Assembly (NCBI GenBank): GCA_029010655.1 | Contig: JAQXKW010000208.1 | Span: 1 to 19,658 of the forward strand | Reading direction: 5' to 3' | Source: Clostridia bacterium | Lineage (GTDB): Bacteria > Bacillota > Clostridia > Oscillospirales > CAG-272 | Length of the DNA stretch: 19,658 nucleotides | Shown: positions 1 through 7,604 of the stretch, piece after piece | How positions within the stretch are numbered: the stretch's first letter is position 1 | How the letters are laid out: each line of letters starts with the position of its first letter | Translations under genes and position numbers: made by a program | Notes under the pieces: model-generated | What the model was told of the DNA's origin: nothing | Seen by the model: the letters and a program-made list of their open reading frames with translations, nothing else | Database searches by the model: none

Positions 1-53
1 TCCTTAGCTTTTAATTTTTTATAAGTATAACACCGGAAAAGAGAAAAATCAAG

Positions 54-878
54 ATGTATAAAATTTTTGACGCACACACCCATATCTATCCCGAAAAAAT
101 TGCGGAAAAGGCAATAGTAAATTTAGGGAATTTCTATAATTACATACCCCAGTGTAAGGGAGTGCCGGAGGACCTTGAGGAAAACTGCCGGAGCGGCGGC
201 GTGGGCGGCTTTCTGCTTCTCACCGTTGCCACAAACGCCCATCAGGTGCAGAAAATCAACGAGTACGCCGCACAGAGTGTTAAAAAGGCAAAAGAGGACG
301 GCTTTGTGTGCCGAGGCTTTGCGGGAATGCACCAGGACCTTCCCGACGGCGAAAAGGAAGCGGAGCTTGACCGCTGTATTGAAATGGGGCTGTCGGGCGT
401 AAAGCTCCATCCCGATTTTCAGATGATTGATATTGACGATGAAAGGCTTTTCCCCTTATATGAAATGGTAAGCGAAAGGGGACTTCCCGTGTGCTTCCAT
501 ATGGGAGACGAAAGACCTCAGTACAGATATTCCGAGCCGAGAAAGCTTAGGCACGTGCTTGAGCTGTTCCCGAAAATGCGCGCCGTTGCCGCTCATTTCG
601 GCGGCTATAAGGCGTGGGACGAGTCGGAGGAGCTCCTTTCAGGCTTTAACGGGCAGGGCAGACTTATGTTCGATACCTCAAGCTCGCTTTTGAACCTGAC
701 CCCGGAGAGGGCGGTGGAGCTTATAAATTCTCTGGGAGAGGACAATATGATGTTCGGAACGGATTATCCTTCCCTGAATGCTGCGGGCGAGCTTGAAAGA
801 TTTATGAGACTGAAGCTTTCCGACAGCGTGCGTGAGAAAATCTTTTGGAATAATGCATCCCGCTTCTTAAATTTTTGA
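54..878 (+). CDS. Amidohydrolase-family metal-dependent hydrolase
   Basis: The 274-residue protein has the hallmarks of the amidohydrolase_2 (COG2159, TIM-barrel) family. It has an N-terminal HxH pair (H8, H10 in DAHTHIYP), a GVKLHPDF strand near residues 115-122, a later metal-ligand histidine at H149 (CFHMGDERP), H181 in AAHFGGY, and an aspartate at D237 in FGTDYPS. These residues are those expected to hold one or two divalent metals in a hydrolase or decarboxylase active site. There is no signal peptide, so it is likely cytoplasmic. The ATG at 54 begins the family's usual N-terminal beta strand. Its stop is only 4 nt before the next gene, which suggests cotranscription. The substrate cannot be told from the sequence; the family includes aromatic decarboxylases and lactonases. 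Family call is firm, specific function unknown. Confidence 0.85.
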   Translation: MYKIFDAHTHIYPEKIAEKAIVNLGNFYNYIPQCKGVPEDLEENCRSGGVGGFLLLTVATNAHQVQKINEYAAQSVKKAKEDGFVCRGFAGMHQDLPDGEKEAELDRCIEMGLSGVKLHPDFQMIDIDDERLFPLYEMVSERGLPVCFHMGDERPQYRYSEPRKLRHVLELFPKMRAVAAHFGGYKAWDESEELLSGFNGQGRLMFDTSSSLLNLTPERAVELINSLGEDNMMFGTDYPSLNAAGELERFMRLKLSDSVREKIFWNNASRFLNF

Positions 879-882
879 AATT

Positions 883-1953
883 ATGGAAAAGCTCAGAAGA
901 TGCGACAGCCTTTGGGAAAAGCTGAAAAATGAAAGCCGCCCCGTGGTGCTTTACGGCACGGGAAACGGCGCGGATAAGATTTTAGACGTTTGCATAAAAT
1001 TCGGAATAACAGTCTCCGGCGTGTTCGCAAGCTCAGGCTTTGTGAGAGACAGATATTTCAGAGGTATGAAGGTAAAAAGCCTTCAGGAGCTTGAGGCGGA
1101 GCACGGCGATTTTGTCGTGCTTCTTTGCTTCGGCACAACCCTTGAAACCGTGGCGGAGAATATCCGTGCACTCGGGGAAAAGCATACTTTGTATATTCCC
1201 GAAGTGCCCCTTTACGGAACGGAGCTTTTCGATTACGATTATTACGAATCACACTTTGACAGAATAGAAGCGGCGGAAAAGCTTTTTGCCGACGAAAGGT
1301 CGCGAAGGCTTTTTTGTGACATGATAAATTTCCGCCTGACAGGCGACCCGAAGTATTTGGCAATTGTAGAAAATCCCGAAGCTTCATACAGAACTCTGCT
1401 GTGGGATAAGGATATCGAAACGGTTGTAGACTGCGGCGCATACAGAGGCGACTCCGCCGCCTGTATTATTGACGCCGTGGGCCCTCGCCGCATTATTGCG
1501 GCAGAGCCCGACCCGGGCAGCTTTAAGAAACTTTCGGCATATGCCGAAAATGAAAAGCGAAGCGAAATTGTCCCCGTCAATGCGGCGGTGGGAGAGGCCT
1601 GCGGAGATGTGGAAATTGCCGCCTCTGCGGGGCGGGGAAGCGGCGTTTCGGGAACTACAAGGGGCGCAAAAACAAAAACCGTAAGGCTCTGCACCGTGGA
1701 CAGCCTTGCGGAAAATGAGAAGATTGATCTTATAAAATACGACGTGGAGGGCGAAGAATGGGCGGCTCTGCGGGGAAGTATAAAAACTATTGAAAGATGC
1801 TCTCCCGCCCTTGCGGTGTCCGTCTATCACAGAACGGCGGATCTTTTCGAGCTTCCCATATATATTAATGAAATCTGCCCGAAGCACAGGCTGTATCTGC
1901 GCCGTGCCCCGTGCATTCCCGCATGGGATATAGTGCTGTTTGCGGCGGTGTAA
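883..1953 (+). CDS. FkbM-family SAM-dependent methyltransferase
   Basis: The protein has 356 residues. The C-terminal half is an FkbM-type Rossmann methyltransferase: motif I DCGAYRGDSA near residues 183-192, the acidic motif AAEPDP near 206-211, and KYDVEGEE at 285-292. This family O-methylates sugars or natural products. Residues about 20-115 form a separate nucleotide-binding-like region (VLYGTGNGADKI, then VVLLCFGTTLE), as seen in sugar-modifying proteins where an NAD-type fold precedes the methyltransferase. The start lies 4 nt after the upstream stop and has only a weak Shine-Dalgarno site, consistent with translational coupling. No glycan cluster is visible nearby, so the substrate is unknown. 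Confidence 0.8.
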   Translation: MEKLRRCDSLWEKLKNESRPVVLYGTGNGADKILDVCIKFGITVSGVFASSGFVRDRYFRGMKVKSLQELEAEHGDFVVLLCFGTTLETVAENIRALGEKHTLYIPEVPLYGTELFDYDYYESHFDRIEAAEKLFADERSRRLFCDMINFRLTGDPKYLAIVENPEASYRTLLWDKDIETVVDCGAYRGDSAACIIDAVGPRRIIAAEPDPGSFKKLSAYAENEKRSEIVPVNAAVGEACGDVEIAASAGRGSGVSGTTRGAKTKTVRLCTVDSLAENEKIDLIKYDVEGEEWAALRGSIKTIERCSPALAVSVYHRTADLFELPIYINEICPKHRLYLRRAPCIPAWDIVLFAAV

Positions 1954-1971
1954 CTTTTTTAATAAAAGGTA

Positions 1972-2000
1972 TTGACAAATAAGGGGTGCTCTGCTATAAT
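1972..2000 (+). promoter_or_regulatory. SigA-type promoter of the rpmG-secE-nusG-rplK-rplA cluster
   Basis: A perfect -35 box TTGACA (1972-1977) and a perfect -10 box TATAAT (1995-2000) are separated by 17 bp. This is the optimal vegetative promoter and fits a high-expression translation operon. Transcription should begin near 2007. Confidence 0.9.
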
Positions 2001-2051
2001 GGTTCTACCTCTGATTGAGGGCTATTTTTTTGTGCCCCGGAGGGAGGTACA

Positions 2052-2114
2052 ATGGCGGAAGACCGCCAAATACACGGACAAAGTCCGAATTTACAGGAGG
2101 TGCCGAAAATATGA
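2052..2114 (+). CDS. Possible 20-codon leader ORF coupled to rpmG
   Basis: An ATG at 2052 sits about 6 nt after a strong GGAGGGAGG Shine-Dalgarno site. The frame encodes MAEDRQIHGQSPNLQEVPKI and stops at TGA 2112-2114. That stop overlaps the rpmG start as ATGA, the classic translational-coupling junction. Two small hairpins lie within it: 2053-2068 (TGGCGG/CCGCCA, AAGA loop) and 2075-2087 (CGGAC/GTCCG). The first would include part of the start codon. No homologue is recognised. It could be a real leader peptide that gates rpmG translation, or a chance frame in a structured 5' UTR. Confidence 0.35.
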   Translation: MAEDRQIHGQSPNLQEVPKI

Positions 2115-2260
2115 GAGTAAAAATCACTCTCGCATGCAGCGAATGCAAGCAGCGGAATTATGATTCTAAGAAGAACAAGAAGAACGATCCCGACAGAATT
2201 GAAATGAACAAATACTGCCGTTTCTGCCGCAAGCACACTCTGCACAAAGAAACGAAGTAA
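2111..2260 (+). CDS. rpmG: 50S ribosomal protein L33 (zinc-binding type)
   Basis: This 49-residue protein is the large-subunit ribosomal protein L33. It carries both CxxC pairs (ACSECKQ and YCRFCRK), so it is the C+ zinc-binding form rather than the zinc-free paralogue. The basic NYDSKKNKKNDPDRIEMNKY core and KHTLHKE tail are family-typical. The ATG at 2111 follows an AGGAGGTG Shine-Dalgarno site. It is the first annotated gene of the cluster, as in many Firmicutes, with secE beginning 12 nt after its stop. Zinc-type L33 is often exchanged for a zinc-free copy under zinc limitation, so a C- paralogue may exist elsewhere. Confidence 0.95.
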   Translation: MRVKITLACSECKQRNYDSKKNKKNDPDRIEMNKYCRFCRKHTLHKETK

Positions 2261-2272
2261 AGGAGTAAAGCA

Positions 2273-2542
2273 ATGGCTGAAGAAAAAGTCACAAAGACTA
2301 CCGAAAAAAAGGCTGAGACGCCTGCCAAGGCGAAGAACTCCAAGCCTTCAGTTTTCAAGCGTTTCGGAGCGTGGCTCCGCAGTGTGAAAGCAGAGATGAA
2401 GAAAATCGTATGGACCAGTCCTGCGACAGTCCGCACGAATGCTCTTATGGTTATTGTCGTCATGATCGTTTTCGCAGCAGTTACCGGTCTTGTAGATGCT
2501 ACTTTCTCTAAGTTTATTTACATTCTCGGAAAGCTGATTTGA
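2273..2542 (+). CDS. secE: Preprotein translocase subunit SecE
   Basis: The 89-residue protein has a long charged N-terminal region rich in Lys and Glu, the conserved amphipathic segment around FKRFGAWLRSVKAEMKKIVW, and one transmembrane helix (roughly residues 60-80, MVIVVMIVFAAVTGLV). This is the single-span SecE of Gram-positive bacteria. It clamps SecY in the SecYEG protein-export channel. A Shine-Dalgarno AAGGAG precedes the ATG. Its position between rpmG and nusG is the canonical bacterial order. Confidence 0.95.
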   Translation: MAEEKVTKTTEKKAETPAKAKNSKPSVFKRFGAWLRSVKAEMKKIVWTSPATVRTNALMVIVVMIVFAAVTGLVDATFSKFIYILGKLI

Positions 2543-2555
2543 CGGAGCGTTCCCA

Positions 2556-3101
2556 ATGAGCGATATTAACGAGATGAATGCCGGAATGCGCTGGTATGTA
2601 GCGCATACTTATTCCGGTTACGAAAACAAGGTAAAAGCAAATCTTGAAAAGATCGTCGAAAACAGAGGCGTTCAGGAGCTCATCGAAGATGTCCGCATTC
2701 CCATGGAGGTAGTTGCCGAAGGGGAGGGCGAGGAGGCAAAGACCAAGGAGTCAAAGCTTCTTCCCGCTTACGTGCTGATAAAGATGATAATGTGCGACGA
2801 AAGCTGGCACATTGTCAGAAACATCACAGGAGTTACGGGCTTCGTGGGTCCCGGGTCAAAGCCCGTACCCCTTACCGATGAGGAGGTTGAATCCCTGCTC
2901 GGCGAGTCGGCTGTAAAGGTTGCCGGCGATACGTTTGAAATCGGAGACGAGGTCAACATCGCAGAAGGTATCTTTTCCGGATACAGCGGCAAGCTTGCGG
3001 AGATTTCCGATTCCGGCGAGGTTACGGTTATCGTGTCCACCGTCGGCCGCGATATGCCTATTAAGGCAAATATCAAGGAAATCAGACGCGTTTCAAAATA
3101 A
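2556..3101 (+). CDS. nusG: Transcription termination/antitermination factor NusG
   Basis: This 181-residue protein matches full-length NusG. The NGN domain starts at MRWYVAHTYSGYENKVKANLEK, with LLPAYVLIKM and the VRNITGVTGFVGPGSKPVPL loop that contacts the RNA polymerase clamp. The C-terminal KOW domain is seen in FEIGDEVNIAEGIFSGYSGKLAEI. NusG affects pausing and processivity and links polymerase to ribosome or Rho. It lies 13 nt after secE in the usual order. A GGAG motif precedes the chosen ATG. A later methionine (MRWYVAH, residue 11) lacks a comparable ribosome site. Confidence 0.96.
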   Translation: MSDINEMNAGMRWYVAHTYSGYENKVKANLEKIVENRGVQELIEDVRIPMEVVAEGEGEEAKTKESKLLPAYVLIKMIMCDESWHIVRNITGVTGFVGPGSKPVPLTDEEVESLLGESAVKVAGDTFEIGDEVNIAEGIFSGYSGKLAEISDSGEVTVIVSTVGRDMPIKANIKEIRRVSK

Positions 3102-3203
3102 GCTCCCGCGGGAGCGTTTCGTGCCGCAAGGCACAAAAAGTGGGAGGGAGAAAAATTTTTCAGTTCTCCCGTCTTATAACCACATACGGAGGTTTTAATA
3201 ATT
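3102..3203 (+). promoter_or_regulatory. Structured leader between nusG and rplK
   Basis: Three hairpins fill this 102-nt gap. The first is a perfect 14-nt palindrome, GCTCCCGCGGGAGC (3102-3115), directly after the nusG stop. The second is GTGCC-GCAA-GGCAC (3121-3134), closed by a GNRA tetraloop. The third has 7 bp, GGGAGAA/TTCTCCC (3146-3152 with 3164-3170). In several bacteria L1 or L11 autoregulates this operon through a leader RNA, so the structure may be a ribosomal-protein site or a processing site. I do not recognise a named leader class. The rplK Shine-Dalgarno GGAGG follows. Confidence 0.5.
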
Positions 3204-3629
3204 ATGGCAAAGAAAATTATAGGCTATATAAAGCTCCAGCTTCCTGCTGGTAAAGCTACTCCTCAGCCCCCCGTAGGTCCTGCTCTGGGCGCATACGGCG
3301 TAGCTATCCCTAACTTCACAAAAGAGTTCAACGAAAGAACAAAGAACGATATCGGTCTTATCATCCCCGTTGTTATTACGGTATATGCCGATCGTTCCTT
3401 CACATTCATTACAAAGACTCCTCCCGCAGCCGTTCTTATTAAGAAGGCGGCAGGAATCGAGACCGCTTCCGGCACACCCAATAAAACAAAGGTCGCTTCC
3501 ATCACCAAAGAGCAGGTTCGTCAGATTGCAGAAACCAAGATGCCTGACCTTAATGCTTCTTCCATCGAATCAGCAATGAGCATGGTGGCAGGAACCGCAC
3601 GCTCCATGGGCGTAACCGTTGAGGAATAA
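3204..3629 (+). CDS. rplK: 50S ribosomal protein L11
   Basis: The 141-residue protein is the expected length for L11. The N-terminal domain carries IKLQLPAGKATPQPPVGPALGAYGV, the proline-rich segment where thiostrepton and EF-G contacts are made. The C-terminal 23S-rRNA-binding domain contains FITKTPPAAVLIKKAAGI and the final GTARSMGVTVEE. L11 forms the GTPase-associated centre of the large subunit. The ATG is preceded by GGAGG. rplA begins 14 nt downstream, the standard rplK-rplA pair. Confidence 0.97.
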   Translation: MAKKIIGYIKLQLPAGKATPQPPVGPALGAYGVAIPNFTKEFNERTKNDIGLIIPVVITVYADRSFTFITKTPPAAVLIKKAAGIETASGTPNKTKVASITKEQVRQIAETKMPDLNASSIESAMSMVAGTARSMGVTVEE

Positions 3630-3643
3630 GGAGGTCGACTGAA

Positions 3644-4336
3644 ATGTTTAAGGGTAAAAAATATGTAGAGAGCGCAAAGCTTATTGACAAGTCGGTTGCA
3701 TACGATCCCGCTGACGCAGTAAAGCTTGTTTGCGATACATCAAAGGCAAAATTCGACGAGACTATCGAGCTTCACGTACGTCTGGGCGTTGACTCCCGTC
3801 ACGCAGACCAGCAGGTCCGCGGTGCGGTAGTTCTTCCTCACGGAACAGGTAAGACAGTCCGTACCCTCGTATTTGCAAAGGGCGACCGAGCAAAAGAGGC
3901 AGAGGCGGCAGGCGCCGATTACGTAGGCGAGGCTGACCTTGTTGAGAAAATCCAGAAGGAAAACTGGTTCGAGTTCGACGTAGTTATCGCAACTCCCGAT
4001 ATGATGGGTACTATCGGCCGTCTCGGTAAGGTGCTCGGTCCTAAGGGACTGATGCCTAACCCCAAGGCAGGCACCGTAACCATGGACGTTGCAAAAGCAG
4101 TTCAGGAAGCAAAAGCAGGTAAAATCGAGTACCGTCTCGATAAGACCAACATTATCCATTGCCCTATCGGCAAGGCTTCCTTCGGTAGCGAAAAGCTTAT
4201 GGATAACTTCAATACTCTCATGGGCGCTATCATTAAGGCGAAACCTGCAGCAGCAAAGGGTCAGTACATCAAGAGCTGTGTTGTGGCTTCAACCATGGGC
4301 CCCGGAATCAAAGTCAACGCTGCAAAGCTTGGCTGA
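3644..4336 (+). CDS. rplA: 50S ribosomal protein L1
   Basis: The 230-residue protein is full-length L1. Recognisable segments include GKKYVESAKLIDKS, the HVRLGVDSRHADQQVRGAVVLPHGTG region, and ATPDMMGTIGRLGKVLGPKGLMPNPKAGTVT. L1 builds the mobile stalk at the ribosomal E site and often represses its own mRNA. An AAGGAGG Shine-Dalgarno precedes the ATG. In most Firmicutes rplJ and rplL follow; here the cluster ends and potassium-uptake genes come next. Confidence 0.97.
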   Translation: MFKGKKYVESAKLIDKSVAYDPADAVKLVCDTSKAKFDETIELHVRLGVDSRHADQQVRGAVVLPHGTGKTVRTLVFAKGDRAKEAEAAGADYVGEADLVEKIQKENWFEFDVVIATPDMMGTIGRLGKVLGPKGLMPNPKAGTVTMDVAKAVQEAKAGKIEYRLDKTNIIHCPIGKASFGSEKLMDNFNTLMGAIIKAKPAAAKGQYIKSCVVASTMGPGIKVNAAKLG

Positions 4337-4406
4337 CAGAGTGTGTGTGACAGTTCTGACAGAATAATATTTCAGACGACACTCAAATAGCATTCAATAT
4401 TAATGG

Positions 4407-4435
4407 TATCGGTGGGCGTTTTTCGTCCACCGATA
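4407..4435 (+). terminator. Strong hairpin after rplA, possible terminator
   Basis: A 12-bp stem (TATCGGTGGGCG with CGTCCACCGATA, one G-U pair) closes a five-T loop. It is stable, but the 3' flank (TTGAGTTTTGAGG) has only a short T run, so intrinsic termination may be partial. It separates the ribosomal cluster from trkA. Alternatively it is a trkA leader structure. Confidence 0.5.
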
Positions 4436-4457
4436 TTGAGTTTTGAGGTATGGGTAA

Positions 4458-5816
4458 ATGAAAATCATTATCGTAGGCTGCGGAAAAATCGGCATTACCG
4501 TAATCGAGAGCCTCCTCCGTGAGGGACACGATATTGTGGCGGTGGATAACAATGCGGAGGTAATTCGCAGTATAACCGATATTTACGACGTAATAGGCGT
4601 GTGCGGAAGCTGTACCGATTTTGACACCCTGAAGGAAGCGGGCGTTGATAAGGCAGAGCTTTATGCGGCTATTACCGGCTCCGACGAGGTTAATATGCTC
4701 AGTTGCTTTATTGCGAAAAAAATGGGCGCCTCACATACGGTGGCACGTATACGCAATCCTGAGTATAACGACAGCTCTCTGGGATTTATACGCCAGAGCC
4801 TGGATTTATCCATGTCGGTAAACCCCGACCTTCTTGCGGCGCTGGAGCTTTATCATATTCTGAAAATGCCGAGCGCCGTCAATATCGAAACCTTTTCACG
4901 GCGCAATTTTGAAATGATTGAGCTTAATCTGCGGGAAAATTCCGACCTTGACGGAATGAAGCTCCTTGATATGAAAAAGAAGTATCCCTATAATTACCTT
5001 ATATGCGCCGTCCTCAGAGACGAAAAGCTGTATATTCCCGACGGTACCTTCGTGCTCCGTGCAGGGGACCGTATAGGCATCACCGCAGTAACAACGGAGG
5101 TGCAGAAGCTTTTCCGTGATATGAGCCTTACTTCAAAGCAGGCTAAAAACGTAATGGTCATAGGCGGCAGCAGAACCGCATATTATCTTGCGAAAATGCT
5201 TATTTCCGGCGGAAGCGAGGTTAAGGTGGTTGAAAAAGACCATGTAAAAGCCGTACAGTTCCTTGACCGTGTGCCTAAAGCCATAGTTATTAACGGTGAC
5301 GGCGCCGACTTTGAACTGCTTCTGGGCGAGGGAATTAAGGATATGGACGCTTTGGTGTCCCTTACGGGCATGGATGAGCAGAATATCCTTATATCATACG
5401 CCGCATCCGATGCGGGCGTGCCTAAGGTTATTACCAAGGTCAACAGACCCGAGTATTATTCAATGGCAAAAAAACTGGGACTTGAAACAATCATTTCACC
5501 TAAGAAAATCATATCGGATATTTTCGTCAGGTACGCCAGAGCCTTAAAGAATTCTCTCGGCTCAAACATCGAGACCATGAATAAGCTCATGGACGGCAGG
5601 GCGGAGGCTCTGGAGTTCATTGCCGGTCAGGACTTCAAATATTTTGATATACCCCTTAAAGATATGAAGCTGAAACCCAATCTGCTTGTCTCGGGAATTA
5701 TACGGGGCAGAAAGGTTATAATCCCCACAGGCGACGACGTTATAATGGCAGGGGACAGAGTGGTTGTTATTACCGAAAATCAGGGCATGAACGATTTGTC
5801 CGATATTATCAGGTAA
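4458..5816 (+). CDS. trkA: Trk potassium uptake regulatory subunit TrkA
   Basis: The 452-residue cytoplasmic protein has the duplicated TrkA architecture. The first RCK/TrkA-N domain begins with IIIVGCGKIG, a GxGxxG dinucleotide site at residues 7-12. A TrkA-C domain follows near residues 135-220. A second Rossmann domain begins at KNVMVIGGSRTAYYLA (about residue 232), and a second TrkA-C domain ends the protein. The length is that of the E. coli-like double form, not the about 220-residue KtrA. It gates the TrkH channel in response to NAD(H) or other nucleotides. GAGG lies 9 nt before the ATG, and trkH follows after 13 nt. Confidence 0.94.
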   Translation: MKIIIVGCGKIGITVIESLLREGHDIVAVDNNAEVIRSITDIYDVIGVCGSCTDFDTLKEAGVDKAELYAAITGSDEVNMLSCFIAKKMGASHTVARIRNPEYNDSSLGFIRQSLDLSMSVNPDLLAALELYHILKMPSAVNIETFSRRNFEMIELNLRENSDLDGMKLLDMKKKYPYNYLICAVLRDEKLYIPDGTFVLRAGDRIGITAVTTEVQKLFRDMSLTSKQAKNVMVIGGSRTAYYLAKMLISGGSEVKVVEKDHVKAVQFLDRVPKAIVINGDGADFELLLGEGIKDMDALVSLTGMDEQNILISYAASDAGVPKVITKVNRPEYYSMAKKLGLETIISPKKIISDIFVRYARALKNSLGSNIETMNKLMDGRAEALEFIAGQDFKYFDIPLKDMKLKPNLLVSGIIRGRKVIIPTGDDVIMAGDRVVVITENQGMNDLSDIIR

Positions 5817-5829
5817 ACGGGGTGAATAC

Positions 5830-7281
5830 ATGAACCGTAGAATGGTTTTTTTCACCGTGGGACAGATGGTTGTTATAGAAGCGGTTTTACTTCTGCTTCC
5901 TCTTGCGGTGTCAATTATATACGGCGAAAGTGCCGCAATAACCGCCTTTGCCGTAACGGCGGCAATCGCATGTGTTGCAGGCGCTCTGCTGATGGCGGTT
6001 TGCAGAACTAAAAATAAGGTCATCTATGCCAAAGAGGGCTTTGTAATAGTAGCTCTTACATGGGTGGTGGTGTCGCTTATAGGGGCAGTGCCCTTTGTGC
6101 TGAGCCGTGATATTCCTTCATATGTGGACGCTTTTTTTGAAACAGTAAGCGGACTTACCACAACGGGTTCTTCAATTCTCACAAACGTGGAGGCTCTCAG
6201 CCACGGCGCACTTTTCTGGAGAAGCTTCAGCCATTGGCTGGGCGGCATGGGAGTTCTCGTGTTTATTATGGCAATAGTGCCAAACGTGTCCGACAGATCT
6301 ATCCATATAATACGTGCGGAAATGCCCGGTCCCATCGTGGGAAAGCTGGTGCCTAAGGTTAAGGACACAGCAAAACTACTCTACCTTATATATGTGGTGC
6401 TGACCCTTGTGGAGACAGTGCTTCTTATGGCAGGGGGAATGAACCTGTTTGAAGGACTGGTGCATTCCTTCGGAACGGCAGGTACGGGCGGCTTCGGAAT
6501 AAAGTCAACCGGTATCGGCGGATACAGCCCCTATATCCAGTGGGTAATAACGGTGTTTATGATCCTTTTCGGCGTAAACTTTAATCTGTATTACCTTCTG
6601 CTCATAAGAAAATTCAGAACGGTTGCCAAAAACCGCGAGCTGTGGACATATCTTTCCGTAATCGCCGTGTCGGTAATACTTATATCCGTTAATATCTATC
6701 ATATATACGGAAACGTTGCCGATACGCTGAGAATGTCGGCGTTCCAGGTCTCGGCAATAGTAACCACCACGGGCTATTCTACCTGCGATTTCAACCTGTG
6801 GCCGGGATTTTCAAGATCTCTCCTGTTTATTCTGATGTTTGTGGGCGGCTGTGCAGGCTCTACTGCGGGAGGTCTGAAAATTTCCCGTGTAATGCTGCTG
6901 TTTAAGATGGCGAAAAACGAATTTCTCCACCTTATACATCCCAGATCCGTCAGCGTGGTAAAATTAGAGGGAAAACAGGTTGAAGCTCCCGTGCTCCATA
7001 GCGTAAGCAACTACTTTACGCTGTATGTAATCTGTATGTGCGTGGCGTTTGCGCTGATAAGCCTGTTTGACCCCATGGACCTTGAAACGAATATTACCGC
7101 AACGGTAACGTGCTTCAATAACGTAGGTCCGGGCCTCGGAAAACTGGTGGGTCCCGCAGGGAACTTCTCCGCATATTCCGGAGCGTCGAAAATCGTTTTG
7201 TCCTTTGCAATGCTTTTCGGCAGACTTGAAATACTGCCCTTGATGATAGCATTTATCCCGTCCACATGGACTAAAAGATAA
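5830..7281 (+). CDS. trkH: Trk potassium uptake membrane subunit TrkH
   Basis: The 483-residue protein is hydrophobic throughout and has the four pore-loop filter segments of the TrkH/KtrB superfamily: SGLTTTGSSIL, GTAGTGGFGIK, VTTTGYSTCDF and FNNVGPGLG. Each supplies the central glycine of the potassium filter. The GGLKISR motif after the third loop is also family-typical. It forms the potassium-conducting pore in the cytoplasmic membrane, gated by TrkA, whose gene ends 13 nt upstream. A GGGGTGA ribosome site precedes the ATG. No terminator is seen before the thrS promoter immediately downstream. Confidence 0.95.
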   Translation: MNRRMVFFTVGQMVVIEAVLLLLPLAVSIIYGESAAITAFAVTAAIACVAGALLMAVCRTKNKVIYAKEGFVIVALTWVVVSLIGAVPFVLSRDIPSYVDAFFETVSGLTTTGSSILTNVEALSHGALFWRSFSHWLGGMGVLVFIMAIVPNVSDRSIHIIRAEMPGPIVGKLVPKVKDTAKLLYLIYVVLTLVETVLLMAGGMNLFEGLVHSFGTAGTGGFGIKSTGIGGYSPYIQWVITVFMILFGVNFNLYYLLLIRKFRTVAKNRELWTYLSVIAVSVILISVNIYHIYGNVADTLRMSAFQVSAIVTTTGYSTCDFNLWPGFSRSLLFILMFVGGCAGSTAGGLKISRVMLLFKMAKNEFLHLIHPRSVSVVKLEGKQVEAPVLHSVSNYFTLYVICMCVAFALISLFDPMDLETNITATVTCFNNVGPGLGKLVGPAGNFSAYSGASKIVLSFAMLFGRLEILPLMIAFIPSTWTKR

Positions 7282-7290
7282 TTTTCCCTC

Positions 7291-7318
7291 TTGACAAAAG
7301 ACGAAAAGGGAATATAAT
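7291..7318 (+). promoter_or_regulatory. SigA-type promoter of the T-box/thrS transcript
   Basis: TTGACA (7291-7296) and TATAAT (7313-7318) with a 16-bp spacer lie just after the trkH stop. The predicted start near 7325 fits the 5' end of the T-box leader. Confidence 0.88.
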
Positions 7319-7324
7319 TAAATA

Positions 7325-7533
7325 AAAGGCGAAGAAGGAAAGAGTAGCGGAGTAAAGCCGCCAGAGATTCGGGGTCGGGAAAGCCCGGCTGAAAGCCCCG
7401 AACGGATATATCCCGTGAAGACCGCTCCCGAGCCGCATGCGATGAGTATGCCGTTTCCCTCGTTACGGGACTTGAGTTAAATTCAAGGTGGAACCGTGTT
7501 TTGTGCACCCTTGCCATGCAAGGGTGCATTTTT
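7325..7533 (+). ncRNA. T-box riboswitch, threonine type, controlling thrS
   Basis: The about 210-nt leader has the T-box parts in order. The long Stem I region runs to about 7435, with a GCTGAAAGCCCCG segment at 7388-7400 and the specifier context GAAG-ACC-GCTC. The ACC triplet at 7421-7423 is a Thr codon. The conserved T-box core AAGGTGGAACCGTG is at 7485-7498 and carries the TGGA bulge that pairs with the uncharged tRNA acceptor end. The terminator follows at 7504-7533. Uncharged tRNA-Thr would stabilise the antiterminator and allow thrS expression. The specifier register is inferred from position and the downstream gene; I did not fold the whole RNA. Confidence 0.92.
7504..7533 (+). terminator. 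Intrinsic terminator of the T-box leader
   Basis: A perfect 10-bp stem TGCACCCTTG/CAAGGGTGCA (7504-7513 with 7519-7528) is followed by five Ts. It is the OFF-state element of the riboswitch. Confidence 0.92.
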
Positions 7534-7604
7534 GCTTTATTTGCACGGGACTTTTTGAACAGAATAATAAAAAAGATTATTAATTTATTTCAGGAGATAT
7601 AAAA

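Noticed and set aside
1972..2163. A 63-codon frame from TTG 1972.
   Set aside because: The start codon is inside the -35 box of the rpmG promoter, so it cannot be in the mRNA.
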